In this document: in pieces, positions 10,475 to 21,822 of the stretch
Layout: each line of letters opens with the position of its first letter
Position numbering within the stretch: position 1 is the first letter of the stretch
From: Heritiera littoralis
Lineage: Eukaryota > Streptophyta > Magnoliopsida > Malvales > Malvaceae
Assembly: GCA_031772115.1 (NCBI GenBank)
Contig: JAPDPK010000017.1
Span: 2,480,001-2,544,000 of the forward strand
Length of the DNA: 64,000 bases
Direction: 5' to 3'
Translations under genes and position numbers: made by a program
Notes under the pieces: generated by a model
Seen by the model: only the letters and a program-made list of their open reading frames with translations
What the model was told of the DNA's origin: nothing
Databases searched by the model: none

Positions 10475-13425
10475 ATGAAGTCTTCTTTGAAACATCTTAC
10501 ATTTGTAAATCAAACATCTTACATCTATAAATCTCTATTACATGTCTCCACTACAAAGGACACCTGTCTCCCGTCAAGTATCTCACACTCTAAATCTGTG
10601 GCATATGTGTCTTGGACGTCCATCACCATCTTATCTCAAACTGGTTTCTCCACTATTACCTTTCAATAAAGTATGATAATAATTGCATTATTTGTCCCAT
10701 GGCTAAACAAACAAGACTTCCATTTCCTTTAAATTTGATATCAACTCATGCTCCATTTGATTTGTTGCATTGTGATATTTGGGTTCCACATAAAGTTCTC
10801 ACACATTTAGGGGTATGGTTTTTTCTTACTGCTGTGGATGATTTTACAAGATGCACATGGACATTTTTTATGCAAAACAAGTCCTAAACACAAAATATTC
10901 TTAAGTCTTTTATTGATTTTGCTTATACACAATTCCATGCCTATGTTAAAGCTTTAAGAGTAAACAATGGTCTCGAATTCCTATCCATGAGAAATTTCTT
11001 TTGATACATGGGATTGAATACCAACGCACTTGTGTTTACACTCCACAACAAAATCAAGTAATGGAAAGAAAACATTGCCATATTCTCGATGTAGCACGTG
11101 TATTTCTTTTTCAAACTCACTAAGCACTTAATTTTTGGGGAGAATGTGTCTTGACCACTGTTTACTTATCAACCGACTACCATCACCATTGTTGTCAAAT
11201 AAATCTCCTTTTGAGTTACTATACAATCATCCACCATCACTTAATCACTTAAAAGTTTTTGGTTGTCTGTGTTATGCAATTGTGGTCCATCCTACTTAGA
11301 AATTTGATCTTCATGCCAAGTAATGCATATTTGTTGAATACCCCACTAGTCAAAAAGGTTACAAACTTTATAATATAGAGATTGAGAAATTCTTTGCAAG
11401 CCTAGATTGAGAACTTCTTTGCAAGCCTAGATGTAAGATTTTGTGAGACCATTTTTCCATTTTTCAATATTCCAACTCCACCTAATCAAGACTCTATATT
11501 GCCCAATCTTTCCTTTGACATTACAAGCAACATACCTTTTAAACAACCTTTCACTACAAATATTCCATATACAAAAACCCAACAAGCTGAAGCACCTGAG
11601 CTTCATGAAATTGAACCCATAATACATGCAAATACCATACCTGAACCAAATACACCAACCACAGCCACTTCAAATCTCGACGCAACTCCTATTCCTCTTG
11701 TGCAACATTTCACTCATCCTAGATAACCTTCGGCATGGCATAAAGACAACATAATGTCATCTCAAGCCAATCATTATACCTCGGGCTCAAATCCTACACC
11801 AAGTACCCGGTATCCTCTCTCCCATTTTTTTTTTCATATTCTTATATTTCTTCTGCCCATGGTACCTTTCTAGCTAACATTATAGGTCACATAGAGCCTA
11901 AATCTTATGCTCAAGCTATCCTTAATCCACACTGGCAACAAGCTATGAATGCAGAATTGAAAGCATTGGAGCAAAACAACACATGCAGTCTCGTTCCTCT
12001 TCCCGTTGGACATAAACCAATTAGATACAAATGGGTTTACAAAATCAAGTAGAAGCTCGACAGTACCATTGAACGCTACAATGCTTGTCTTGTTGCTAAA
12101 GGATACAATCAAGAGCATTTATTATCGGGAAACATTTCTCCTACAGCTAAACTTACTACACTTTATTACCTTCTCACTATTATTGTTGCTCGAAATTGGT
12201 TTACACACCACTTAGATGTCCATAATGCTTTTTTTTATGGCAATCTACATGAAGTCGTATATATGGAGCCTCTACCTAGCCTTCGCTGATAGGGGGAGAA
12301 CGTTTTATGTCGACTTAACAAGGCCTTCTATGGGCTAAAATAGGCCTCAAGGAATTGGTTCTCTACCTTTTCGGATACTATTTAGAAGGTTGGTTACTAA
12401 TAGTCAAAAGCTAATTATTCACTCTTCACAAAGGCTCAAGGTACTTCGTTAACTGCAGTTCTCATTTATGTTGATGACATTCTTCTAACAAGCAATGATC
12501 TTCAAGAATCAAACGTCTCAAGGAATTTCTTCTCAAGCGCTTCCGCATCAAAATCTTGAAGACTTGAAATATTTTTTGGGGATTGCATTTTCTTGTTCGA
12601 AGAAAGGTATTTTATGTCTTAGAGAAAATATGCGCTGCATATTTTTGCAAGATTCAGGACTTATTGGTGTACGTCTAGATAAATTCCCAGTGGAACAAAA
12701 TTTGAAACTCACTCCCATGGAGCATTGCTAAATGATAAAACTAAATATAGAAGATTGATTGGAAGACTAATTTACCTTACTGTCACGAGACTGGATATAG
12801 TATATTCAGTTAAAACATTAAGTCAAGTCATGTAAGAGCCTCAAAAACCACATTGGGATCTAACCATACGAATCCTCAAGTATGTCAAGGGTACTCCTGG
12901 TCAAGGCTTATTGTTACCTTTCACAAACAATCTTACATTAGAAGCCTTTTATGATTCAAATTGGGGAGGTTGTTGTGCCACAAGGAGATCTGTTACAAGA
13001 TATTGTATCTTTCTTGGATATTCACTCATTTCATGGAAATCAAAGAAACAAAACCAATGTTTCTAGGTCATCGACAGAGGTCGATTATTGAGCTATGGCA
13101 AACACATGTTTGGAGCTTACTTAGTTGCGCTATATTTTACAAGACTTAAGAATTCCATTAATAGCTCCTACACCATTATTTTATGACAATCAGGCAACTT
13201 TGCACATTGCAACTAACCCACCTTTTCATGAGCGTGCAAAGCATGTTGAAATAGATTGCCATACAATTCGAGAAAGGTTACAAGTTGGAATGATTAACCC
13301 TTCTTATGTACCTACACGATTCTAGTTGGCAGATGTTTTCACAAAAGCCTTGGGAAAGGATCAATTTGTGATGCTGTGTGACAAGTTGGGACTTCATAAT
13401 ATTCACTCTCCAACTTGAGGGGGAG
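10475..13425 (+). pseudogene. Decayed copia polyprotein (element 2): integrase, reverse transcriptase, RNase H
   Basis: Broken frames follow copia order. The pre-integrase zinc region includes CIICPMAKQTRLPFP (about 10680-10730). The integrase core has FDLLHCDIW and TAVDDFTRCTW. The reverse transcriptase start is near 11890-12120 with YKWVYKIK and LVAKGYNQ. The catalytic box YVDDILL (12467-12478) is intact. RNase H has LIGRLIYLT, DSNWGG and YDNQATLHIA. The second integrase Asp appears as Asn (RVNNG, 10963-10965). Many stops and frameshifts make it non-functional. No gag or 5' LTR is seen, so the 5' end is lost. A purine tract (ttgagggggagt) precedes the LTR. Confidence 0.88.
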
Positions 13426-13686
13426 TATTAGGAAATATTATTGTAATATATGTAATTATATTCCTTAGTTGACTTACTTAAGTTAGTGTTGTCAGATTCC
13501 ACAATAGGTAGATCACAAATTCTTATCCTTAGAAAGAGCAGTAATTGATTCTTGCATTTGGATAAATATTCTGTACACTATAAACAGAAATAAGCAATTC
13601 AATTCTTACTATATACACCATATTTTACACATTAAACACCTTTGCTGAATGATAATAGCAACTTTTGTTAATAACAATTTTCAACA
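13426..13686 (+). repeat. Short 3' LTR of copia element 2
   Basis: About 260 bp long. It starts TATTAGGAAATATTA right after the polypurine tract (probably TGTTAGG originally) and ends ...ATTTTCAACA. It has the internal A+T-rich TATA-like and polyadenylation-like words expected of a short copia LTR. No second copy is in the window, so the right edge is provisional. Confidence 0.65.
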
Positions 13687-14169
13687 GCAAACCATATCGA
13701 TGAGACTTATTTCAGTTTTGAAAACCAAATTATGAAGACCGAGAATTTTCTAAATAAATATAAGGTATTCGAAAAATTTAATTTGGACAAATTGAAATAC
13801 AAATTAAATAAGAAAAAAAAGGGAAAAAAATTAAATTGGAAATAAGAAATGAAGGAGGAAATTTAATTTGGATAAACAGAAATCTAAATTAAATAAGAAA
13901 ATAGAGAAAATAGTTCTGGATATTTAGAAGTCCAAAACTTAATAAGAAATAAAAATATTTTGATATATTTATATAATCATATTATATAAATATACCTTGG
14001 ATAAATATAAATATTATTTTGTGTTAAAAGTGTAAAAAGTATATATATATAAATAAATATTTTGATACAAAATATGTATTTAAATACATATTATGAATAG
14101 TGTATATATAATTATGGTGTATAATAATTATATATATTATAGTTATTATTATATACAATAATAAATATA

Positions 14170-14935
14170 TAATTAAAAAAAAAAGAAACAGACCACACTT
14201 CCCTTCTGTTAACTAAAACAGAAGAGAAGCAAATAGAGAAACAATGGAGAGCCGGCCGGCGTGGGGAGGAGGAAGTGGCAGCGACACCGCCGGCGAGCCG
14301 AGGAGAGGCATCCGACATCGACGGCAGGAAAAAAAAGGGAAGAAAATAGAAGCGAAGAGGAATCGAGAAAAGCGGTGAAACCGAAGAGAAAAAAGAAAAG
14401 GGAGAAAACGGCGGTGCCGGTTGATCCAGGCACCTCCACCGCAACCTCGACGTCGGCAAGAGTGAGGGGAAGGTAAGAGGAGCCAGCGACAGCGAAGGAA
14501 ACGGCGGAGGAAGGAAGAAACAGAGGAGAAAGGAGCCGAAACCCATGTCGCAAGATCCGGCACCGTCGCCGGTGATGGGGCGAAACCGAGGCCAGATCCG
14601 GCTTCGTGGCAACCTCGGCAAGCTGTGGAGTGGCTGAACCGCCAGAATTGGTGGCCACCGGTGATCGAACCGGCTAACAAAAGTTGAACCGGCCAAGCCA
14701 AGCTCTGAACCGGCTCGAACCGACCCGACCCGAATCAACCCGACTCGGTTCAGAAAAGAAAAAAGAAAGAAAGGAAAAAGAAGAAAAGAAAAGAAAAAAG
14801 AGAAAGAAGGAGAAAAAAAAGACTAAAGAAAAAGAAGAAAAGAAAAGAAAAAGAAAAAGAAAAAGAAAAAAAAAGGAAAAGGAAAAGGAAGAAGAAGAAG
14901 AAAGAAAAGGTAAGGAAAATTGAGGAAAAATAAAT
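14170..14935 (+). other. GC-rich then purine-rich island inside the solo LTR
   Basis: GC-rich words (gccggccggcgtgg near 14250, several ccggcg) run to about 14730. They are followed by nearly 200 bp of A/G-rich sequence to 14920. Order and orientation match the island in the LTR at 481-3609, including a shared acctcgg...agctgtgg block near 14610-14630. Overlapping antisense frames of up to 208 codons are low-complexity Ser/Phe/Arg-rich strings and are not called as genes. Confidence 0.6.
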
Positions 14936-16997
14936 TATTGATGTTATTGAATAATTTATGGTTATATTGATGTAGTGCATTGATATTGAAATTGTAGCAA
15001 AACGGAAATGAGATATATGGTGGAGTTCAGCAAGGCTCGAAAATCGGAAAGTGCGCTAAGCTTTGACGAATAAGTAAGATACTTTTATAAAGCTTTAGTA
15101 GCATTATATTGTATGTGGGATTTATGATTTTCATATGATGCATCGATGAAATGATTTTTTTATGGAATTGCGATTTTTAATATAATGCATTGATTAAACT
15201 GATGTTAAAAATGCTAAGAGGACCCACAACTGATGGTAGGGGTCTTAGTAGAGATATAGGAATTTGTGAGAATCAACGGCTGTGGATAAATTGTGTTTTT
15301 CTTGTAGGAGGTTTAGTGAAAATTAAGCCGTTATGCTGTCGAAATTCCTAGGAAAACATTGAGGAAAAAGATTTAAGTTTCTCAAGTAAATGGAATTTTG
15401 GAAATAATGATTGAAAAATAAACATTGAAAGGACTTTATGGTATTACCGGAAAAGTTTGATATTGAAATCGATGAGAAGATAGATCGTTGATCACGGATA
15501 AAAGTGACGATGATGATATGATACAACTTAAAAGAAAAAAAAATTGAAGTTGTGATTTAGATGGTCGAATGATAGAATTACAAAATTATCAATCTTGTGA
15601 TGATCATAGAATTGATAGAGACAAACAAATGGACCGTCTTAGCGGTATGATTGAGATAATGATAATACGAAAGTAGATTGTGGTATCTTATGGACATTTG
15701 ATAGAACATACGTTTACATAAAAATGTACTTGTACATATCGATGTTAAATAGATGTGAACTGAGATTTTTGCAATAATATGGATAGTTGCAAGGCGACTT
15801 AAATGATTGAAACACTATTCATAGTGGAAATTGGCTAATTCGTATAAGTTGGTAAATTGCCAATCAAAAATTGAATTGAAGATGTTTTATAGATAATTCT
15901 AGCATGATATTACATTCTACAGGCCATAAGAAAAGTGAATTGAGGATTGTGATCTGATTTTACGATAGTGAATGAAATTGAACCGCAAGTCGAGAATTCT
16001 GAATATGTACCTATAGGTCAAACCATAAATGGATTTGATAAGCGATTATTGATCTTGTGGTTCTATAATCTTCGATGTCGACTCTGGAATAGATATCGAA
16101 TGAGGATATTAGTATTGCATAGTTTCAGTATTTTGATGGCTATATAGTGACATGATATTTAAATATTTATGAATATTAAGAGGATTCATGTAACTGATGT
16201 GGTCTTAGTATTAATAGTGAAAGGTAGAAATGATTGTTATAGTTTATAGCTATCGAAAAAGGATATCGAATACTGAATGACTTGAATACCAAATGATCTG
16301 ATTATTGAATAATTAGAGTACTGAATAATTTGAAAACTGAATGAAATGAATATTGAATTGATTGAACACTGATTTACTGATGTGTCAGAAGGATAGTTTG
16401 AAATCGAACGATTGATGGTGATAAAAGTTAAATGAATTGTTTCACCGTATTAGATGAAGGTATTACTTATATTGACATTTGAAACTTTACCAAAATTTAC
16501 ATATGGAAATGATTTCATAGCATTGCTTTTAAGCATAATTTGCTACAGTTTTCAGATGTTATAATAGCATTTATATAAATGCTATAAAGTATAGATTAGC
16601 TTTAAAAAGAAAGTATATGGTATATACGTACTTTCATATACGAAACCTCTTAAGGAACTTCACCATATGCTTTACATGATTTTAAAAAGAAAAGCTAAAG
16701 ATTTAAATGTTTTATGAGACTGTAGGCACCCTAAAAGAATTAAACTCAATAAAGCATAGTGGAAACCGCCTAATTGGAGCTTTGCTCATTAGGCAGAGAG
16801 ATGCTTGTCCGACAATAGTCGTGGACAGGTCTCAGTCACGCCTGATCAGTGGGGCTGAGAGAGATGAGGTCTATGGCCATAGATAGCGCCCTAGCTGGTT
16901 TCCAGGAGACGATGACATGATTTTCATTGCTAGCTACAGTGATTTAAGTCTTTATTGATAGAGATGATAGGGATCTAGCCTAGTCTCTAACCGATAT

Positions 16998-17395
16998 GAT
17001 ATGAAGTCTAGAGTATGATTTTATTGATATGAACTCTAGACTTGACATGATTTATACTGTACATGAAACAAGTTTGAAATGAAATATGTTTTGAAACAGT
17101 ATATGTTTTAAACATGTTTTAAAAGTCCATGAGATATGATTTTGACACTTATATGATTTATATGTGATTTTGTGTCGAACATGGCATGATATGCGGTCTA
17201 GAGTATAGTTTGATTTGATATGAACTCTAGACCTGATATGATTTATAGTATATGTTTTTAAAGGTACATGATAAATGATTTCGACACTTATGTGATTTAT
17301 ATACGATTTTGTGTCGAATTTAAAATGATATGCGGTCTAGAGTATAGATTGATTTGATATGAACTCTAGACCTGATATGACTTATAGTATATGAA
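16998..17395 (+). repeat. Three spaced copies of a hairpin-forming ~65-bp unit
   Basis: Units at about 16998, 17188 and 17325 each hold TCTAGAGT and then ACTCTAGA about 20 bp later, a perfect 8-bp inverted repeat. Spacing is irregular. They lie in the expanded middle part of the solo LTR. Confidence 0.8.
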
Positions 17396-17983
17396 AAATG
17401 TTTTAAAATCGCATATGTTTTAGACATGCTCCGAAAACGAATACATGAACTGAAATTGAACATGTTTCTATCATGCCTTAAAGGCAAATTTGAAATGAAT
17501 TGAAAATTCATATGTTGAGCATGTCCTAAAGTATATATGATATGATTTGAAATGATAGCGGTTTATACAGAAAAATTACATGAATTGCATATTAAACCCT
17601 GACATGATAATATGCTTAGTATATGAGAATTCCATGAGGAATGTCATGACTCGACGTTAATGATGTTTCATCTATACGATGACGTGATATGATATGATAT
17701 ATGAACATAAGATTGATATGAAGAGAATTCTGATCTTACTCTGTCGTGATCATAAATTCCCATACGATAAGTGATATGAATTGATATAAGATGGGAATGT
17801 GATCGTTAAATGTAAAGTGACTCGATAGGATATCTCAATTAAACATGAAGAATATATGAGGAGTATCATGACTCGGTGGTAACGATATTTCATCTATATG
17901 ATGTCATGATATGATATGAAACATGAATATAGAAATACACGAAGAGAATGATGACTTCGTACCACCGTGATCATGATCCACAA

Positions 17984-18101
17984 TATGAGAATTGATAAGA
18001 GATGATAGAATACAGAAGTATGATTATGAAATGAAAAGTAAATATGAGAATTGATATGAGATGATAGCATACAAAAGTATGATTATGAAATGAAAAGTGA
18101 A
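17984..18101 (+). repeat. 59-bp tandem duplication
   Basis: Two adjacent near-identical units begin at 17984 and 18043, each starting tatgagaattgata. They lie in the expanded part of the solo LTR. Confidence 0.85.
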
Positions 18102-18626
18102 AATGAGAAGTGATAATGAGATGTATCGATGAGAAAGGATTAACTGTAATTGCATCCTTGTAAGTTTTAAGCATTGCAGTTTAAGATAGTATAATCCTAC
18201 TCTTGTATTTATATTAGTATCTTACTGAGCCGTGGTTTTGCTCACCCCACTAAATTTCATCTCTTTCAGACTGTAGAAGTTAACATCTGCCGTGTGAGCT
18301 GCTAAGTGGGCATAGGAGACGGTGTATGGACTTGGTACTAATCTTCTGAGGTATATGTTTCTTATAAAATACTTGTTTACATGTAACACTTAAATTGATG
18401 CACAGTACATATTCTGTTTTAACAAGTCGGGATGTAACTAAGAACCACTTCCTTGCTAGTTAATATTTAAATGAAATGACTATAGGTCATCTAGATAGTA
18501 TAGTAACTACACTGACACCGAATACAAACCTTAAAATGAAAAAGAAAAATTCAGTCCATAAATTTGTAGACTAAGGAAAGTATAGGTATTAAGTGAAAGT
18601 CGAGGCCTTCGGGTCGTGACACAAAT

Positions 18627-20562
18627 AGAAGAAGCAATTATATCTCAAATTTTTGGTATTTTGAAATGAACTTTACAAACGAAGTAAAAGATTGCACGTA
18701 TATTTTCAAAACATAATCAATTACTTTACTTTTAAATGAACTAATGACAATTGTATAAATCTTCTTATCTAATTAAAATGTTTACCTTAAATTTCTTAGG
18801 GTTTTATTATGACTTCCTTTAAACTTAAGAAGAATGTAATTTTAATCATAAGTATGAAAGTTTTATTAGTAGTATAGACCTGATAAAATCATGCTTGATG
18901 AATTATCTGTCAAATATGAATGTACTTAAAGTGATAATTTATCTATGCATGTTTGATGATTAAGAATGAGATAATATCCTGCATAGAAGTCCAATAATAT
19001 GTGTTTACTGGTTTTAGTATCGATACACAATGAATATGTATCGATACCTTATGTTTAAATATTGGCAAGATTGATGATGGATCAACTCCTTATCATAACC
19101 ATAAAATAAAAGCTTCATGTTTTATGTTGGAACAAATACGGTTAAGTTTGATATTGATACATGTGTATTTAAATGTGCAGGACTTCCTCATGAAGTATCG
19201 ATACACAAAAGGAATATATTGATACCCTTAAGTCTGGCAAATCCTAATAATCAGATTTCTAAATCTACTCAATGGGAAGAACCTTAAAATCTCATCATCA
19301 ACAACTAGAAACTTAAGTGGAGCTATTTAAGAAAGAAGCTAAAAACTAAACAAGAGAGCGCTAAAGTTTCAAATCTATTGTTATACTCATAACTAAGCTT
19401 CGTTTAAGAGGAAAGAAGAAAAGACACAAACTATTGATAGTCTTCATCACTTGTCTCCCTTGTAATTCCTTTCGTGTACAAAATTATATTCATTTAGCCT
19501 GTAGAGGTAATATATTATCAATTGTAAACCTATTCCATCTTTGTAAAAGGGAAAGTACCTTAGAGAGCTCAACTTGTAAGTGAGGATTGAGAAGAATTAA
19601 GGTTTGTTTTTTGAGCCAAAAAAATGAGTGTTTGTAAAAGTTGCTTCATTGAGCCTTGAAAAGGGAAGGTATAGGTTTTCTTCTTGAGCTTGTGAAAAGA
19701 AAGAGCTTGTAAGGTTATCCTTGAGTTTTGGAAAAAGGAAGGCTATCTCCTTGGGCCTATAAAAGGGGGAAGGTTATAACCCATTTTCGATAATCAATTA
19801 ACTAGAAATCATTGGGAGGGACTAAAGATAGAGAATGTAGGCAAGGGTGTCAAACCTTTATAAATTATGTATTGCCTTTCTTCTTTACACTCTTACATTA
19901 TTTACTGCTTTATCATTCTACTTGTTGAATGCTTAGGCATTGATCATTCTGTAGGAAGAATTTGAAATAGAAGGCAAAACTTAGAAAGAAACTCAAAACC
20001 AATTCACCCCTTTCTCGATTTAATAGTAAGCCAACGTAAAAAATTCAATCATCAATATATAAAAAAATAATCTAATAATTATACTATAATATTATTATTA
20101 ATTACTTAAGAGTCGTTTGTTATTTTTTTATTATCATTTTTTTTTGCAAACAACAGCAGAAAACATGTTTGGTAATGTTTTTCTATTTCTAAAACCTAAA
20201 AATGAAAATGAAAAGTATCAAAATTGTTGGAAGCTAGATTTTTTTTTTGTTTACATTATTTTCGATTTTTCATTTCTAACACAGTCATTAATAAGTGAAT
20301 AATGTCTATGTATTAATATAATTTTTATATTTGAATAATAAAAACTATAAAATAAAATTAATTAAATTTTAAAGAAAAATAATATTAAACTTTAATATAA
20401 AATAATATTTAATAAGAAATAAATAATTTAAAATTAATATATTTATTAATAAAAAATATGAAAATATAAAATATAAATTACGTGAAACTATAATATTACA
20501 ATATTATTTAATTAAAATTATATAATATTATTGAATATATAAATAAATACATTTTAAATAAC
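18627..20562. mobile_element. Copia LTR and leader debris
   Basis: No coding frame is supported. 18656-18780 resembles the copia leader after 10150. From roughly 18840 to 20030 the sequence has features of a large copia LTR: repeated TATCGATAC words near 19020, 19050 and 19195, and a terminal aaccaattcaccccttt block at about 19998 like the end of SIRE/Maximus-type LTRs. Borders and TSD could not be set, so family and limits are tentative. Confidence 0.4.
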
Positions 20563-20848
20563 ATCTTTTAGGCTAAAGGGTCAAAAAAGCCCAAAAATAG
20601 TTTTAGCAATTGAACCCCTAACTTTTTTCGCAATCAATTAAACCTTTACATTTAAATTTTCACTTAATTGAGCTCATTTGTGGATGGAAACTGTTAAATC
20701 CATACAGTACACGTTGCCAAAAACATAACAGACCTAACAGTTTTCGTCCACAAAAAGGGCTTAATTGAGTAAAATTTGAAATGAAAGAGCTTAATTGATT
20801 AAAATCATTTTTTTCGAAGGTTTTTTTTGACTCTTTTGCCTATCTTTT
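20563..20848. mobile_element. 272-bp inverted-repeat transposon (MITE) with ATCTTTT target duplication
   Basis: The element is 20570-20841 and starts AGGCTAAAGGGTCAAAAAAG. The right end read in reverse starts AGGCAAAAGAGTCAAAAAAA. The two halves are imperfect inverted repeats for over 100 bp each, with matching words such as cttaattgag on both arms. ATCTTTT occurs at 20563-20569 and at 20842-20848, a 7-bp TSD. It has no coding capacity, so it would be mobilised by a transposase elsewhere. The superfamily is not clear. Confidence 0.88.
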
Positions 20849-21822
20849 ATTATTATAATGATTAATATTGTTATTATTATGTACTATTATTTAATATAAT
20901 TAATTATTATTTAACTTAACACGGAGATTAAGGAAAGCTGTAGATAGAGCTAAGAGCTAGAAAAAGCTAGTCTGAGCCTAAAAACCCACTTGAACCAGCT
21001 TGAAACCGAACTCAAACCAACTAAAATTGACTAGAAAAGTCAAAGAAGCGAATTTGAAAAAACCGAACCCAAAAAATTGAAACCGAAAAAATCAAACTCG
21101 ACACTACCCAAACCCGACATTACCTAAACCCGCTACAATCTGAAACCCAAAAAAACTTGAAATCGAAAAAAACCGAACTCGACACTACCCAAACCCGACA
21201 TTACCTAAACCCGCTACAATCTGAAACCCAAAAAAATCGAATTTATAACCCAAAAAAAAACTCGAGTTATAATTAAATGATTATTATTTAAAAATAAATA
21301 AATAATTTATACACATTTTTAATTAAAAAGTTTAAAATTTTTGAAAACAATTATTATTTATTATAGAATTATATCAATTATGTATTACCAACAAAATAAG
21401 TATTAAATCTTTTTAATTCAATTATTAAATAAAATTAATTTAAAACACCATAATATTTGAATATCAAATAATCTTTAATATTATACTTATTGTATTTATA
21501 ATAATATATTATTAATTTAACATTTTATTTTATTATCAAAATAATTATAATATTTTATTATTTTAATTTCATATTAAAATTTTAATTTTAATACAATAAT
21601 AAATCAAATATATAAAAAACACTACATAATTTCAACATTTGTTTGAAACTTTAAATTTAATCTTTTATGCAACACATCAAGAACATTAAGCTATATTTTC
21701 TTAAAGTTTCAAGCATAGAAAAATATTCAATTTACTTGAAAATAAAAACTTAATCTTAAAATTAAAATTTCAAGTTTTTTAGATTACAAATAGTCAAGTA
21801 ATTAAATTAAACATTATAATTA
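20849..21822. repeat. A+T-rich spacer with CGAACCC-type repeats
   Basis: 20975-21260 is rich in accgaaccc-like words. It contains an 81-bp tandem duplication whose units begin at about 21096 and 21177 with ACTCGACACTACCCAAACCC. The rest is A+T-rich with no frame. Similar accgaacc words return at 26205-26430, beyond the LTR at 21828-25067. Confidence 0.7.

Larger units (their letters stand above)
13726..18626 (+). mobile_element. Solo LTR (4.9 kb), plus strand, with CAAAT target duplication
   Basis: The LTR is 13731-18621, flanked by CAAAT at 13726-13730 and 18622-18626. Its start TATGAAGACCGAG aligns with TGTGATAATCGAG of the minus-strand LTR at 481-3609, so the terminal TG has become TA. 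It ends GGGTCGTGACA. It shares the GC-rich island (14240-14930) and group motifs: CTATGGCCATAG at 16871-16882 and cttactgagccgtggttttg near 18220. It is the longest of the group because 15.3-18.2 kb holds expanded short repeats. It has no primer site or coding domain. Confidence 0.9.

Noticed and set aside
13701..13730. LTR start at TGAGACTTATTTC (13701)
   Set aside because: The flanking five bases do not match the right side. The start at 13731 aligns with the sister LTR and gives a perfect CAAAT duplication.
14112..14738. Overlapping minus-strand open frames of up to 208 codons
   Set aside because: They lie in the GC-rich/purine-rich island of a solo LTR, overlap in several frames, are low-complexity, and are not kept in the homologous island at 2560-3035.
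14684..14980. Lys/Glu-rich frame and its Phe/Leu-rich complement
   Set aside because: Direct translation of an A/G-rich tract, not a coiled-coil gene.
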